A stretch of DNA of 64,000 nt from Hirudinaria manillensis (taxonomy: Eukaryota > Annelida > Clitellata > Hirudinida > Hirudinidae): the NCBI GenBank assembly GCA_034509925.1, contig CM067534.1:4648501-4712500 (forward strand), written 5' to 3'. The notes below the pieces were generated by a model. It ran no database searches and was not told the origin of the DNA. It was given only the letters and a program-made list of their open reading frames with translations. The position numbers and the translations under genes are program-made. Below, piece after piece: positions 26,801 to 36,965 of this stretch. Positions within the stretch are counted from its first letter, which is position 1. Every line of letters begins with the position of its first letter.

Positions 26801-29685
26801 GCTGCTGGCGACTAAGGGCGAGAATCTCGGTGCTGTAGACGTTTGAATACTTTCTGAAGCTGCATTCCATGCCTGGATAATAAAAGGATGATGATGATTA
26901 ATAATAATAATAATAAAAATGGTTGACACTTTAATTATTGTAAGTATATGTTAATTTAATTAGGAACTTAACAATATGGTTTAGGGAAATTAATCATATC
27001 TTAATAATAATAATAAATTTATGGGGTTGAGAAGTTCAATTTATAAATTTAATTCCAAACTCTCATAATGACCGAATTAAACGACGTTGCTTTCATTTTC
27101 AGTGTTGTTTACAACTTGTAATGAATTTGATTAATTTAAATAAATAAATAAAATTAAATTAATTACCAAGCCTGAAGAGGGTCTCTGAAGACCATGGATT
27201 GTTAGCTCCACTTTGGGAATTCTGAACTATTTTATGAATTTTTGTCTTAAAATCTAAAAAATGACATTCATCATGGAATCATGGAGCTGATTGTGGAGTT
27301 AACTGATAATTAATCATTATTGTTATAATTATAAATAGACATTCAATTGATCCCTTAATTCAGTCATTTATCGGTCAAAAGCTGAGATTTATAATGCAAA
27401 AAGTGGTCACTCACTCGTTTGATTCTGCTGAGTCTGTTGGAACATTAAAAAAAATAATTAAAATATCATTAAATAATTATGATATAATTAGAAATTCTGT
27501 TTTTAATCTTAAAATCAATGATTTATGAAATTCTTTGTAAACAAGAACTTTGACTTGTTGAACTGAGAGGCTTACAGTGGGACCCTCGTCAAAGATTACA
27601 TTCACCTGGTTAGTTCTTCTCAAATTCACTTGTTCTGGGAAAACAAAGTTATTTTCAATCGATTGGTAACCAAGGCATTGCAATCAAAGCATATCAATCG
27701 AGAAAACTAAAAATGCAAGGGGAACTATCCTTGACATTGGAGCTTTTGTATATTTAAAAGAAGTGTAATAATAACAATGATAACAACAATATCATTAATA
27801 ATAATTTATTCCTGGATTGAGAATATTCAACTTTCGATGAATCAAAACATCAAAGCTCACCATCGTCATGCTTCAGGCAACTAGTCCTGGAATCCTTATA
27901 TTTATCTGTGAGCGTCTCCGTAACTTTCATATCACCGACGATGGCATCCCTCGATGAACTGATGGATTCGCAAAGGAGTTTCTCCAGATCTTCCGAGTCA
28001 AACTTTGACAGAAGTTCATCCAGTTGTGCCTCAGTGGAATAATAGGCAAGTAAATGGTTGTCGTCCTCACTGGAAATCGTAGTGAAATTGTTTTACAAAT
28101 TATAACTAATTATAACAAGTAAATAAATTAAATACTCATCACAGCATCAACTAATGATAATAATAGCAAAATAAATGCAAATAATATTAATTAAATAATT
28201 ATTGAAATATTATTACAACTCCAATGAAATCCATAAGTTGTTTTCAGAGTGAACGTGCAAACTCACACGAAAATCCTCCTGACGAGATGCCAGTACTTCC
28301 TGCCGTGCCTGTCGAATCCCAGAGGTTCCTTGCGTCCAAACACCAGTTGGGTTGTCATGGAAGAGCAGTCGGCGTCCTCCGTCCGTGCCACCTGCGATGA
28401 ACCGTGACCGATGACTCGTGACGAGCGGACTAATTACTTAACAAAGTATTTTTACCAACCTTTTGTTTGTGGCATGCAAGGCAATACCAGTCCCCGGATG
28501 GAATCGTCTCCAGAGGAGGATGTATGCACGACAAGTGGTACATGGCCGGACAAGACTCGCAACACAACAAGTTGCCCCTCCTGTCAACATTAAATTTCCT
28601 GGTCAAAACAAAAATTATGTCAAAAGAGCAGAATGGAATAAATCAGGAATGCAGAATGGAAATTTTCAAAGTTTGCATGACTTCGTATTTGATGAACAAT
28701 GATTTGGATTCATGGATTTGTGAAATAATAAATGATAATAAATTCATAAAGCCAAGGGATGTGGGGATCAGATTTGGAGAAACCAAAGCTCTGAGACAAA
28801 AATCAACTTTGAATCCATACAAAATCATGCTTACTTGTGACATGATCTGCAATGTTCTTCATGGACCAATTCATTCTCCTTAAAGAGCAATTCCCTAGCA
28901 GCATTTGTGCATATGAATAAATCAATGAGTGATTGGAAGAGACCTAATTTCTGTTCAACAGTGAGGCTATAATAGTGGTGAGCATTGCGATAGGATGTCA
29001 ATCCCTTCATGGAAATACTCTCCAGGTACATGCAGACATTCTCAAACCAAGTGATGTCATCCATGCAATAAAATGAAATGGATACACTGTCTTTACAGTC
29101 TTTGGTTGTCAACAGAATTCCATTCTGCTCATCCTCTTTGAGAATGCATTTTAATAAAGACATGTGGCATTCGGCCAATAATTTAGTATTTTCTTTCATG
29201 CACAATGCAGCACAAAAATTTTCAAATCTGAATGCTGTCAACCTCAAAACACTTGAAAACTGATACAAGACTTCATAAATACCAATAGCACACCACAAAT
29301 TTTGTAAACTTAGTAATAAATCTGATGCACTTAGCGGCAATTCTAAGAATTCATAGCGTTCAAAATCTGGGGGGCGTACAAAAATAATTGGTGCACAAGA
29401 AAATGATTTTCTTTTGGCATCAGACTTATGGGGGTCTCTAAGATCATAATCGGGATCACTCGAATTGTCATCGCTGACATCACTCAATGCATCTGTTATT
29501 TCACTCCTACATTCATCTGTCAAATCATCTATGTCACAGAGTCTCCCATCAATGGCTTTGTTAAGGGTTTCAGTTTTTGTGGTGAATCGGTTGCTTCTCC
29601 TACTCTTTGACCGTAATTTTCGATCAGAGATGCTGCTATCATTGCTATTGCTTGAGAAGTCTTCAAATTTTTGTTTTTTTCTCAT
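20854..29685 (-). CDS. BPTF: BPTF/NURF301: large subunit of the NURF chromatin remodeler
   Basis: Scaffold of the ISWI-containing NURF complex; nuclear. Exon 1 (29685-28836) encodes a basic/acidic N-terminus, then the DDT domain (LELPLSASDLLLSLQNLW, AIGIYEVLYQFSSVLRLTAF) and a WHIM-like segment. Exons 28580-28460 and 28391-28268 give the first PHD finger (LLCCESCPAMYHLSC) and FGRKEPLGFDRHGRKYW. Exons near 26871-26600, 26380-26225, 26075-25926 and 25826-24580 carry BPTF-specific blocks: RQQQFEEREKKRHLSYKFSL, REFSLVLMIFEACIRPMV, WRQRGEEYRLSG and LRRLARRGGVAEVPGFNYSS. Ser/Pro-rich linkers follow (24440-22140). Two C-terminal PHD fingers lie at about 22165-21710 and 21708-21290. The last exons (21295-20854) form a shrunken bromodomain ending KLRKKL. 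I estimate 1.7-1.8 thousand residues, shorter than fly (about 2.7 thousand) because the linkers are short. Small exons between 28069 and 27160 and 24230-23370 are approximate. Confidence 0.95.
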
Positions 29686-29870
29686 TACATTAATTCATAA
29701 AATCATTTAACATGAAACCATCCCCAAACGCGAGCGAAAACTAGAACAATAACAATAACATAAATACATAATATAAATTTTAGTTAACTAATAAATCAAT
29801 GTCAAATAAAATTTTAAATTGATTTCAATCATAAAGTATTTTAAAAAACTAAATATAATCTCTCAAAAAT
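29686..29870. promoter_or_regulatory. Bidirectional promoter between BPTF and TXNDC15
   Basis: Only 185 bases separate the ATG of BPTF (minus) from the ATG of TXNDC15 (plus). Both genes begin with a convincing N-terminus, so transcription must start in opposite directions from this AT-rich segment, or the transcripts overlap. No TATA box stands out against the AT-rich background. Confidence 0.6.
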
Positions 29871-31263
29871 ATGATTCCAAAGAACCTGTGTTACATATGT
29901 AATTGGTTATCTGTCGGACTTTTATTATATTATGCTGCGGCGATGCTTTTCAAAGTGTCGGGAGTTTTATTATTAGTTGTGGTGTCGCTTGCAGGTTAGA
30001 AGTACATGATACATTTAGATACGATAATATTCTCCGTGTCTTGATGCGCCTTTAGCTGCAGTGAGATCATAAACTTTGTTTTGTGTGATTTTTTTATTGT
30101 ATTGTTTGATTTTTGAGAACAGCTAGCACTACTGAGGATGACAGCCATGACTTACTTACAAAATCCAAGACTGCATCACCGTTTTCATTCTGGGATAAAC
30201 TGCCATTCCTTACCAAAGAATTTTCTTCCTATGAGCCAATACCACATGACGAGAGATTTTTAAAAGAAATTGAATTTGATAAAGAAGTCTGTCCCCAACC
30301 AACTTTTGAAGAAATAATTTTTAACAAACAATGCTTCAATTTTCAAGCAAGTTTGAGGTGGTACTTATTTTAACTGTTTAAATCATATTTTAGAATTTTG
30401 TCAGAAGACATTTATATTCTTTTCCTCAATCATAATCAAAAAATTTCCATTATAATTGAATTAAATGCATAAATATTATTTCAGTAGGGAAGATACCTCT
30501 TTATTCTCCCAAACAATGTCCAGAAAATTATTTTGCAATCCAATTCTTAGAAATATTTCTGAGCCGTCGAACGTGAAAATGGTGAACAGCACGGAACTTT
30601 TGGAGCTTTTGGGAAGAAATGGATCCAATTCAAACCATTGCACTGTGGTGCTGTTTTATGCCATCTGGTGTGTTTTTAGCATGAGGATGGCACCAGCCTA
30701 CAATGCTCTTGCACGAGCCTTTCCAATGCTGGATATAGTGGCCATAGATGCTTATAACTTTGGACAGTTAGTCATACTTGTGATCTTTGACAGTTTTTTT
30801 TTCAAGCTTAGGGTTGATTAAGACAAATTGTTGAATCTATTTTAGACTGAATTCCAGATTTGGATCGTTGTCTGTACCTACCGTCATGGTGTTTCACAAT
30901 GGTAAAGCAATATCAAAGTTTAATGGCACACAGAGGACTTTGGAAAGTTTCAGTGTGTACATCGCTAATGTTACAGGTTACTGTTTATGGGATTTGCTCA
31001 TTAATTATAGATGCAATGTTTGCAATTTGTTCATTTTAGGTATGAAACCACTTTCATCTGTTTCAATTCAAGATTCTGATTTTGAGGGCCCCTTACCCTC
31101 TCAGCTTAGTCAGGATGTTGATTATGCACTGTGGCTGTCGTGGGCTTTCATTATTGTTTGTATTGTCGGTTCCATTATTAAGTCTGAGAAAGGGATTCAG
31201 TTTTATACTGCTCTAAAGGACTTGCTGACACACCAGGCCGGGGCACCGCACCACATTGATTGA
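29871..31263 (+). CDS. TXNDC15: TXNDC15: thioredoxin-domain membrane protein
   Basis: Type I membrane protein with a lumenal thioredoxin-like domain, linked in vertebrates to cilium assembly and Meckel-Gruber syndrome. Five exons: 29871-29994, 30123-30357, 30485-30766, 30846-30976, 31040-31263, total 331 residues (human 360). The start codes for a hydrophobic signal/anchor (LLLYYAAAMLF, LLLVVVSLA). The thioredoxin core has VVLFYAIWCVFSMRMAPAY, RFGSLSVPTVMVFHNGKA and FNGTQRTLESF, the last matching human FNHTDRTLE. The active-site position reads WCVFS: one Cys and no CXXC, as in human (WCRFS), so it is probably not a disulfide oxidoreductase. GPLPSQLSQDVDYALW leads into a C-terminal transmembrane helix and a short tail. 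Confidence 0.93.
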
Positions 31264-31338
31264 CTGTGATATGCTTGTCATTCGTTGATTCTTTTGAGTC
31301 TTAAAGTGGCTGCACCTAAGATGTCTTGTTATATTATT

Positions 31339-31344
31339 AATAAA
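31339..31344 (+). terminator. Polyadenylation signal of TXNDC15
   Basis: AATAAA 76 bases after the TXNDC15 stop codon on the same strand. Confidence 0.65.
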
Positions 31345-31413
31345 TGTTTTGTAGATAAGGTGACTTATTGTATATCAAGAACACAATTAAGTAAAGTTTG
31401 GGGTGAGTTCTGG

Positions 31414-31790
31414 TGAGCAATTTGCCAGAACTTGGTATTTTCCACTAGATCTGGCTTTTTTGGCCTCCAACTGTGCATTTTTTGACTACCTACATCTTTC
31501 TCAGGATAGTGGGACTTGTCAAATAACTATTTGAGTCTGCAGAATCAGCTCCTCATTAGGTTTGAAATGTGAAACACTGAATGTCTTCAAAGTGAGGGTC
31601 TTGCAACTCGAAAGTCATTTGGAGGTTTCTGCTTATTCCACTGCAAAAGGGGAAAAAAGAAGGAAAGGAAACACTGGGGCATTTGTAATGCCAACTGGAT
31701 TTAAGATGTGCTTCAGTTGTGATTTTGTCAAAAAGCGAGGGAGTGTCAAAGCTCCTATCAATTAGCTCTTGCAATCTAGCCAACGATTTA
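31414..31790. repeat. Head segment of tandem repeat unit, copy 1
   Basis: Starts with a segment containing GCCAGAACTTGG and TTTTCCACTAGATCTGGC that recurs at about 33768 and 35289. The three copies keep the same order of motifs (CAACTGTGCATTTTT, CTTTCTCAG, GAGTCTGCAGAA). This copy lies right after the TXNDC15 polyadenylation signal and is the most diverged. Confidence 0.85.
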
Positions 31791-33017
31791 TAGTGTAGCT
31801 ATATCACTCAGCAGAGGGTATTGGTATAAAACTGATTTCTCAGGGGTAGTCTGGAATTGTCGACACTGCAGTAAAGTCGTAAACGTATTTATCATTGAGC
31901 AAGTCGTCTCGCTCCGTCCAGTTATTCAACTGACATTAATTAACTATCTACCAGCAATTTTGTCGATTTTATCAGGCGCCAGAGCCTTAATAAATTTGTT
32001 GTTAAGTTTTGATTATTCATCCATTAATGGAAAAGGTTGCATGACTACAATATTTTTGAAATGGTATTATTCTCACTTAATATTCCTATCCTTATATAAT
32101 ATCAATATTTTGCGCCTCGGAAGACTACTCCACCATCGCAACCTCAATATTAATGAAGGCTCATAATCTGTTTGGAATTTGTTTGATTTACATATATACG
32201 TATTTACGTATAAACCAAATTGAATAACCACCTTCATTATCCGCTGACCGTGAATTACGTGTCTTCCCTACTTCGCACATTCCAAATATCTCATTGCTTA
32301 GAGACAAACAAACTTTTCTGTACAAGCAATTGGCATCCAAATTGGAGAAGTGAAGAATTTACATTGTGAAGTTCTTCACTTGAAGACTTTAGGAAAGCAA
32401 TGACCTATTGAAGAAAATTCCAGAGAATAGAACTCAAATCCTCTGAATATCTAAGTCCTATTAGTGATTTAAGCCTCTGCAACGTAATAGTTCACGATTT
32501 TGCTTTACGTACCATCCCAGAATTCTTTGTTATTGTGTCGTCCAGAATCCGTGTCTCAGTCACAGGCTGCACTTCCCCAACGATCGAATCATCAAGACAT
32601 GGAATTCTTTATCCAAGATATCATTAGCTACGTAATATTGTCATTAAGTTTTAAATCTTGCATTTCATCCACAGATTTAAATAAGTAATCGTAAATCCAT
32701 TTTCGCGTTTAATGATTATATACGTTGTACAAACTTGTTTCAATGGTTATTAAATAATCTTTCAACTTATTGAGATAAATTAATATAATATAATGCTGCA
32801 ATTAAAAGTTTAATGCTAATGATTTTCATTTTTCAATTTTAAATTTAGTAAACTATTGTCTTTTTAATGCGAAATGTCAAAACAAGGAAATTAATTGATT
32901 TTTTCGTTTATATTGGTTATCATAAAAACATGATGAAGCTCGTCAATATGCATTGATAAGTTTAAAAAGAGGACTTGTTTTAGTCCATAGTCCTCAATGA
33001 CTGCGATAAACTTGAAG
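31791..33017. other. Spacer inside repeat unit 1, partly unique
   Basis: About 31850-32350 appears to be extra sequence absent from units 2 and 3, because head-to-gene distance is about 1.6 kb here against 0.77 and 1.07 kb there. From about 32390 it again matches the other units (AATAGAACTCAAA, GATTTAAGCCTCT, then near-identical sequence from about 32735). No coding signal. Confidence 0.6.
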
Positions 33018-33479
33018 TTAATCTTCCATGTTAATCTTTGCACCGCACTTGATTCTCGACAAATTTTCCAAGCTCCTTGATTTCATTCTGGACAAATTTT
33101 CAAAGCTGCGTGATTTCAATCTATTCAGAGAGTTTGTGACTCGATCTTTCAAAGAAGGTCTCTCGTCAACGTGCAAGGATTGCATCGAATTATGGAAGGT
33201 TTTCACTACCTTCTTACCGTTTATTTGGTCTTTATGCCTGTTGGATTCGTAGTAAATCCAAGTCCTTTCCCGTTTGTAGCGCAAACGCGTGTCTGCCAAA
33301 CAGTATTGATAAAATAAGAGCGTGTACATCGTATTCCTGAGCATGCACTCCTTCGAGAGGCTCTTGTGTGAGTGCTTAGCCAATTTTGCATACGTACTAT
33401 TGATGAGGTCTTCGACAAAAGCTGATGACTTTTTGAAGTCCTTCTTACTGAAGGAAACTTTTTTGCTCTTTCCAAACAT
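33018..33479 (-). CDS. Small intronless gene, tandem family member 1 (unknown function)
   Basis: 153 codons with a true ATG. I do not recognise it. The N-terminal half is basic and predicted largely helical: KKDFKKSSAFVEDLINSTY, a short loop, then KECMLRNTMYTLLFYQYCL. The C-terminal part holds a duplicated 11-residue motif, KSRSFENLSRM then KSRSLENLSRI, each with several possible phospho-serines in basic context. There is no signal peptide or transmembrane segment, so a soluble intracellular, perhaps nuclear, protein is likely. Two near copies (34538-34999, 36360-36824) and one distant relative (37862-38398) lie alongside in the same orientation. Differences among copies are mostly single amino acids and none breaks the frame, which argues for selection as a protein. 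Confidence 0.75.
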   Translation of the reverse strand: MFGKSKKVSFSKKDFKKSSAFVEDLINSTYAKLAKHSHKSLSKECMLRNTMYTLLFYQYCLADTRLRYKRERTWIYYESNRHKDQINGKKVVKTFHNSMQSLHVDERPSLKDRVTNSLNRLKSRSFENLSRMKSRSLENLSRIKCGAKINMED

Positions 33480-33600
33480 TCTTGGAAATTATCACCGCTG
33501 ATTGATTTGACCGAGCTGCTTTGTTACTCGTCCATTGGAATGGCGCTCCGACGTATGGAAAAAAGATTCTGAATATTAATAAAAAAATTAATTAAAAATT
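33480..33600 (-). promoter_or_regulatory. Conserved upstream region of family member 1
   Basis: The 100 or so bases upstream of the ATG are almost the same in all three tandem copies. They include GGAATGGCGCTCCGACG and an AT-rich GAATATTAATAAAAA block about 90 bases before the start, which is TATA-like on the coding strand. The AT block also recurs ahead of the diverged fourth gene. Confidence 0.5.
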
Positions 33601-33767
33601 TAGTTTTTTTTTCAATTTTTTAAAATTAGTTGTTATTGTTATTCTTTCGAAATAGTTCCAATAACTTTAAATGTAGATCATATTATTCCCTATTATTAAT
33701 GAACATTTTCTAAATTATGTGAGTTATCACATATCAGGCAACCAACTAAATATACTTTAGATGTCTT

Positions 33768-33960
33768 GAGCAATTTTACCAGAACTTGGAGTTTTCCACT
33801 AGATCTGGCTGTTTTGGATACAAACTGTGCATTTTTGGACTCTCTACGCCTTTCTCAGAGCAATGGGATTTGACAAAAAAAAAGCCTGAGTCTGCAGAAG
33901 AAGCCAACAGTTTCTGGTATTGCTAGGGCAGAAGATAATGGTATAAGAATAATTTATGGA
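33768..33960. repeat. Head segment of tandem repeat unit, copy 2
   Basis: Matches the heads at 31414 and 35289. Relative to those it lacks about 300 bases: the match jumps from GAGTCTGCAGAAGAAGC directly to CAACAGTTTCTGG. This accounts for the unit 2 spacing of 1520 bases against 1822 for unit 3. Confidence 0.85.
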
Positions 33961-34537
33961 TTACAGGGGTAGTCTTACCTGGTCGCGTGAAGACTCAAGG
34001 AAATCCTATTGAAGAAGACTAAAGCGAATAGAACTCAAAAACCCTGTACATCGACGTCTTATTAATGATTTAAGCCTCTCCCTAAGATAAAAACTTCACC
34101 AATCGCACGCTGCACTTCCCCAACAATCATATCATCAAGACATACCCCGATAGCTTTAGGAAGGTATTAAATCTTGTCCTTCATCCATAGATCTAAATAA
34201 TTAATCGTTTCGTAATTCCTTTTTTCGCGTTTACTGTTTGTTGTACAAATTTGTTTCAATGGTTATTAAATAATCTTTCAACTTATTGAGATAAAAAATA
34301 AAACATAATATAATGCTGCAATTAAAAGTTTAATGCTAATGATTTTCATTTTTCAATTTTAAATTTAGTAAACTATTGTCTTTTTAATGCGAAATGTCAA
34401 AACAAGGAAATTAATTGATTTTTTCGTTTATATTGGTTATCATAAAAATATGATGAAGCTCGTCAATATGCATTGATAAGTTTAAAAAGAGGACATGTTT
34501 GAGTCCAGAGTCCTCAATGACTGCGATAAAATTGAAG

Positions 34538-34999
34538 TTAATCTTCCATGTTAATCTTCGCACCGCACTTGATTCTCGACAAATTTTCCAAGCTCCTTGA
34601 TTTCATTCTGGACAAATTTTCAAAGCTGCGTGATTTCAATCTATTCAGAGAGTTGGTGACTCGATCTTTCAAAGAAGGTCCCTCGTCAACGTGCAAGGAT
34701 TGCATCGAATTATGGAAGGTTTTCATTACCTTCTTACCATTTATTTGGTCTTTATGCCTGTTGGATTTGTAGTAAATCCAAGTCCTTTCCTGCTTGTAGC
34801 GCAAACGCGTGTCTGCCAAACAGTATTGATAAAATAAGAGCGTGTACATCGTATTCTTGAGCATGCACTCCTTCGAGAGGCTCTTGTGTGAGTGCTTAGC
34901 CAATTTTGCATACGTACTATTGATGAGGTCTTCGACAAAAGCTGATGACTTTTTGAAGTCCTTCTTACTGAAGGAAACTTTTTGGCTCTTTCCAAACAT
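34538..34999 (-). CDS. Small intronless gene, tandem family member 2 (unknown function)
   Basis: 153 codons, differing from member 1 at only about six residues (for example KSQKV for KSKKV, MLKNT for MLRNT, DEGPS for DERPS), so about 96% identical. Same intronless layout, same duplicated KSRS-ENLSR motif, same upstream region (35000-35105). It sits 1520 bases from member 1, which is the repeat period. The frame is intact and begins with ATG. Function unknown; the high identity indicates recent duplication or gene conversion. Confidence 0.75.
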   Translation of the reverse strand: MFGKSQKVSFSKKDFKKSSAFVEDLINSTYAKLAKHSHKSLSKECMLKNTMYTLLFYQYCLADTRLRYKQERTWIYYKSNRHKDQINGKKVMKTFHNSMQSLHVDEGPSLKDRVTNSLNRLKSRSFENLSRMKSRSLENLSRIKCGAKINMED

Positions 35000-35105
35000 T
35001 CTTGGTAATTATCACCGCTGATTGATTTGACCGAGCTGCTTTGTTACTCGTCCATTGGAATGGCGCTCCGACGTATGGAAAAACGATTCTGAATATTAAA
35101 AAAAT
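35000..35105 (-). promoter_or_regulatory. Conserved upstream region of family member 2
   Basis: Nearly identical to the region upstream of member 1, including GGAATGGCGCTCCGACG. The AT block is slightly altered (GAATATTAAAAAAAT). Confidence 0.5.
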
Positions 35106-35288
35106 AATTAATTAAAAAATTAGTTTTTTTTAATTTTTTAAAATTAGTTGTTAATGTTATTCTTTCGAAATAGTTCCAATAATTTTAAATGTAGTTTATA
35201 TTATTCCCTATTATTTATGTAAATTCTCCAAATTATGTGAGTTACCATATATCAGGCAACCAACTATACTTTAGATGGTGCGATGCCA

Positions 35289-35735
35289 TGAGCAATTTTG
35301 CCAGAACTTGGAATTTTCCACTAGATCTGGCTGTTTTGGATACCAACTGTGCATTTTTGGGACTATCTACGTCTTTCTCAGAGCAATGGGATTTGACAAA
35401 AAAGTCTGAGTCTGCAGAAGAAGCGTCTCACTAGATTTGGATTATGAAATACTGGAGGTTTCAAAGTCAGTGTATCTCGTAATTTGCAATTCGTTTAGAG
35501 GTTTCTGTTCATTCCAAGCAAAAAAAAGGGAGAAAGAAGGAAACAGTAGACTCCTGGGCATTTGTAATGCCAACTGAATTTAAGACTTTCTTGAGTAGTG
35601 AATTTGTCAAAAAACAAGGGAATGTCAAAGTTTCTGCCAATTAGCTGTGCAAGAATTCGGCCGTCGCATGGCTACTAGCCGGCTCTTACAAGCTAGCCAA
35701 TAGTTTCTGGTATTTCTATGGCAGAAGATAATTGT
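35289..35735. repeat. Head segment of tandem repeat unit, copy 3
   Basis: Full-length head like copy 1 (GCCAGAACTTGG, CACTAGATCTGGC, GGCATTTGTAATGCCAACTG, AAGGGAATGTCAAAG). It ends in CAATAGTTTCTGGTATT, the point at which copy 2 resumes. Confidence 0.85.
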
Positions 35736-36359
35736 GTAAAAATAATTTATGGATTACAGGGGTAGTCTTTCCTGGTCGCATGAAGGCTCAAGGAAATCCT
35801 ATTGAAGAAGACTACAGCGAATAGAACTCAAAACCCCTGTACATAGACGTCTTATTAATGATTTAAGCCTCTCCCTAAGATAAAAACTTCACCAATCGCA
35901 AGCTGCACTTTCCCAACAATCGTATCACCAAGACATACCCCGATAGCTTTAGGAAGGTATTAAATCTTGTCCTTCATCCATAGATCTAAATAATTAATCG
36001 TTTCGTAATTCCATTTTACGCGTTTACTGTTTGTTGTACAAATTTGTTTCAATGGTTATTAAATAATCTTTTAACTTATTGAGATAAATTAATAAAACAT
36101 AATAGAATGCTGCAATTAGAAGTTTAATGCTAATGATTTTCATTTTTCAATTTTAAATTAAGTAAACTATTGTCTGCTTAAAAGTCAATAGCGAAAAGTC
36201 AAAAACAAGAAAATTAATTGATTTTTTCGTTTATATTTTATTATATTTTCGTACATTGGTTATCATAAAACATGATGAAGCTCATCAATATGCATTGATA
36301 AGTTTAAAAAGAGGACATGTTTGAGTTCAGAGTCCTCAATGACTGCGATAAAATTGAAG

Positions 36360-36824
36360 TTAATCTTCCATGTTAATCTTTGCACCGCACTTGATTCTCG
36401 ACAAATTTTCCAAGCTCCTTGATTTCATTCTGGACAAATTTTCCAAGCTGCGTGATTTCAATCTATTCAAAGAGTTTGTGACTCGATCTTTCAAAGAAGG
36501 TCTCTCGTCAACATGCAAGGATTGCATCGAATTGTGGAAGGTTATCATTACCTTCTTACCCTGTATTTTGTCTTGATGCCTGTTGGATTCGTAGAAAATC
36601 CAAGCCCTTTCCTGCTTGGAACGCAAACGCGTGTCTTCCAAACAGTATTGATAAAATAAGAGCGTGCGCATTGTGTTCTTGAGCATGCACTTCTTAGAGA
36701 GGCTTTTGTTTGAGCGTTTAGATTTTAATTTTGCTTGCGTGGTATTGATGAGGTCTTCGATAAAAGCTGATGACTTTTCGAAGTCCTTCTTATTAAAGGA
36801 AAGTTTTTTACTTTTTCCAAACAT
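36360..36824 (-). CDS. Small intronless gene, tandem family member 3 (unknown function)
   Basis: 154 codons, the most diverged of the three tandem copies but clearly homologous throughout: FGKSKKLSFNKKDFEKSSAF, KCMLKNTMRTLLFYQYCLED and SLKDRVTNSLNRLKSRSLEN. The duplicated KSRSLENLSR motif is retained, and the C-terminal SRIKCGAKINMED is identical in all three. Changes cluster in the middle (KLKSRSNKSLSKK, ERAWIFYESNRHQDKIQG). A conserved upstream block lies at about 36880-36965. Function unknown. Confidence 0.75.
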   Translation of the reverse strand: MFGKSKKLSFNKKDFEKSSAFIEDLINTTQAKLKSKRSNKSLSKKCMLKNTMRTLLFYQYCLEDTRLRSKQERAWIFYESNRHQDKIQGKKVMITFHNSMQSLHVDERPSLKDRVTNSLNRLKSRSLENLSRMKSRSLENLSRIKCGAKINMED

Positions 36825-36879
36825 TTCCAGTTAAATTTTCAGTTTAATTATTATAGTAAAGTATTTATCACCACTGATT

Positions 36880-36965
36880 GATTTGACCGAGCTGCTTTAT
36901 TACTCTTTCGTTGGAATGGCGCTCCGACGAATATAAAGAAAAGATGCTGAATATTAATAAAAAGA
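36880..36965 (-). promoter_or_regulatory. Conserved upstream region of family member 3
   Basis: Carries GGAATGGCGCTCCGACG and GAATATTAATAAAAA like member 1, but lies farther from the ATG because about 30 bases of AT-rich sequence are inserted next to the start. Confidence 0.45.

Noticed and set aside
33028-33252. Plus-strand frames opposite the tandem genes (repeated at 34548 and 36370)
   Set aside because: They recur only because the minus-strand genes are duplicated; the minus frames are longer and full-length in all copies, while the plus frame in copy 3 is shorter.
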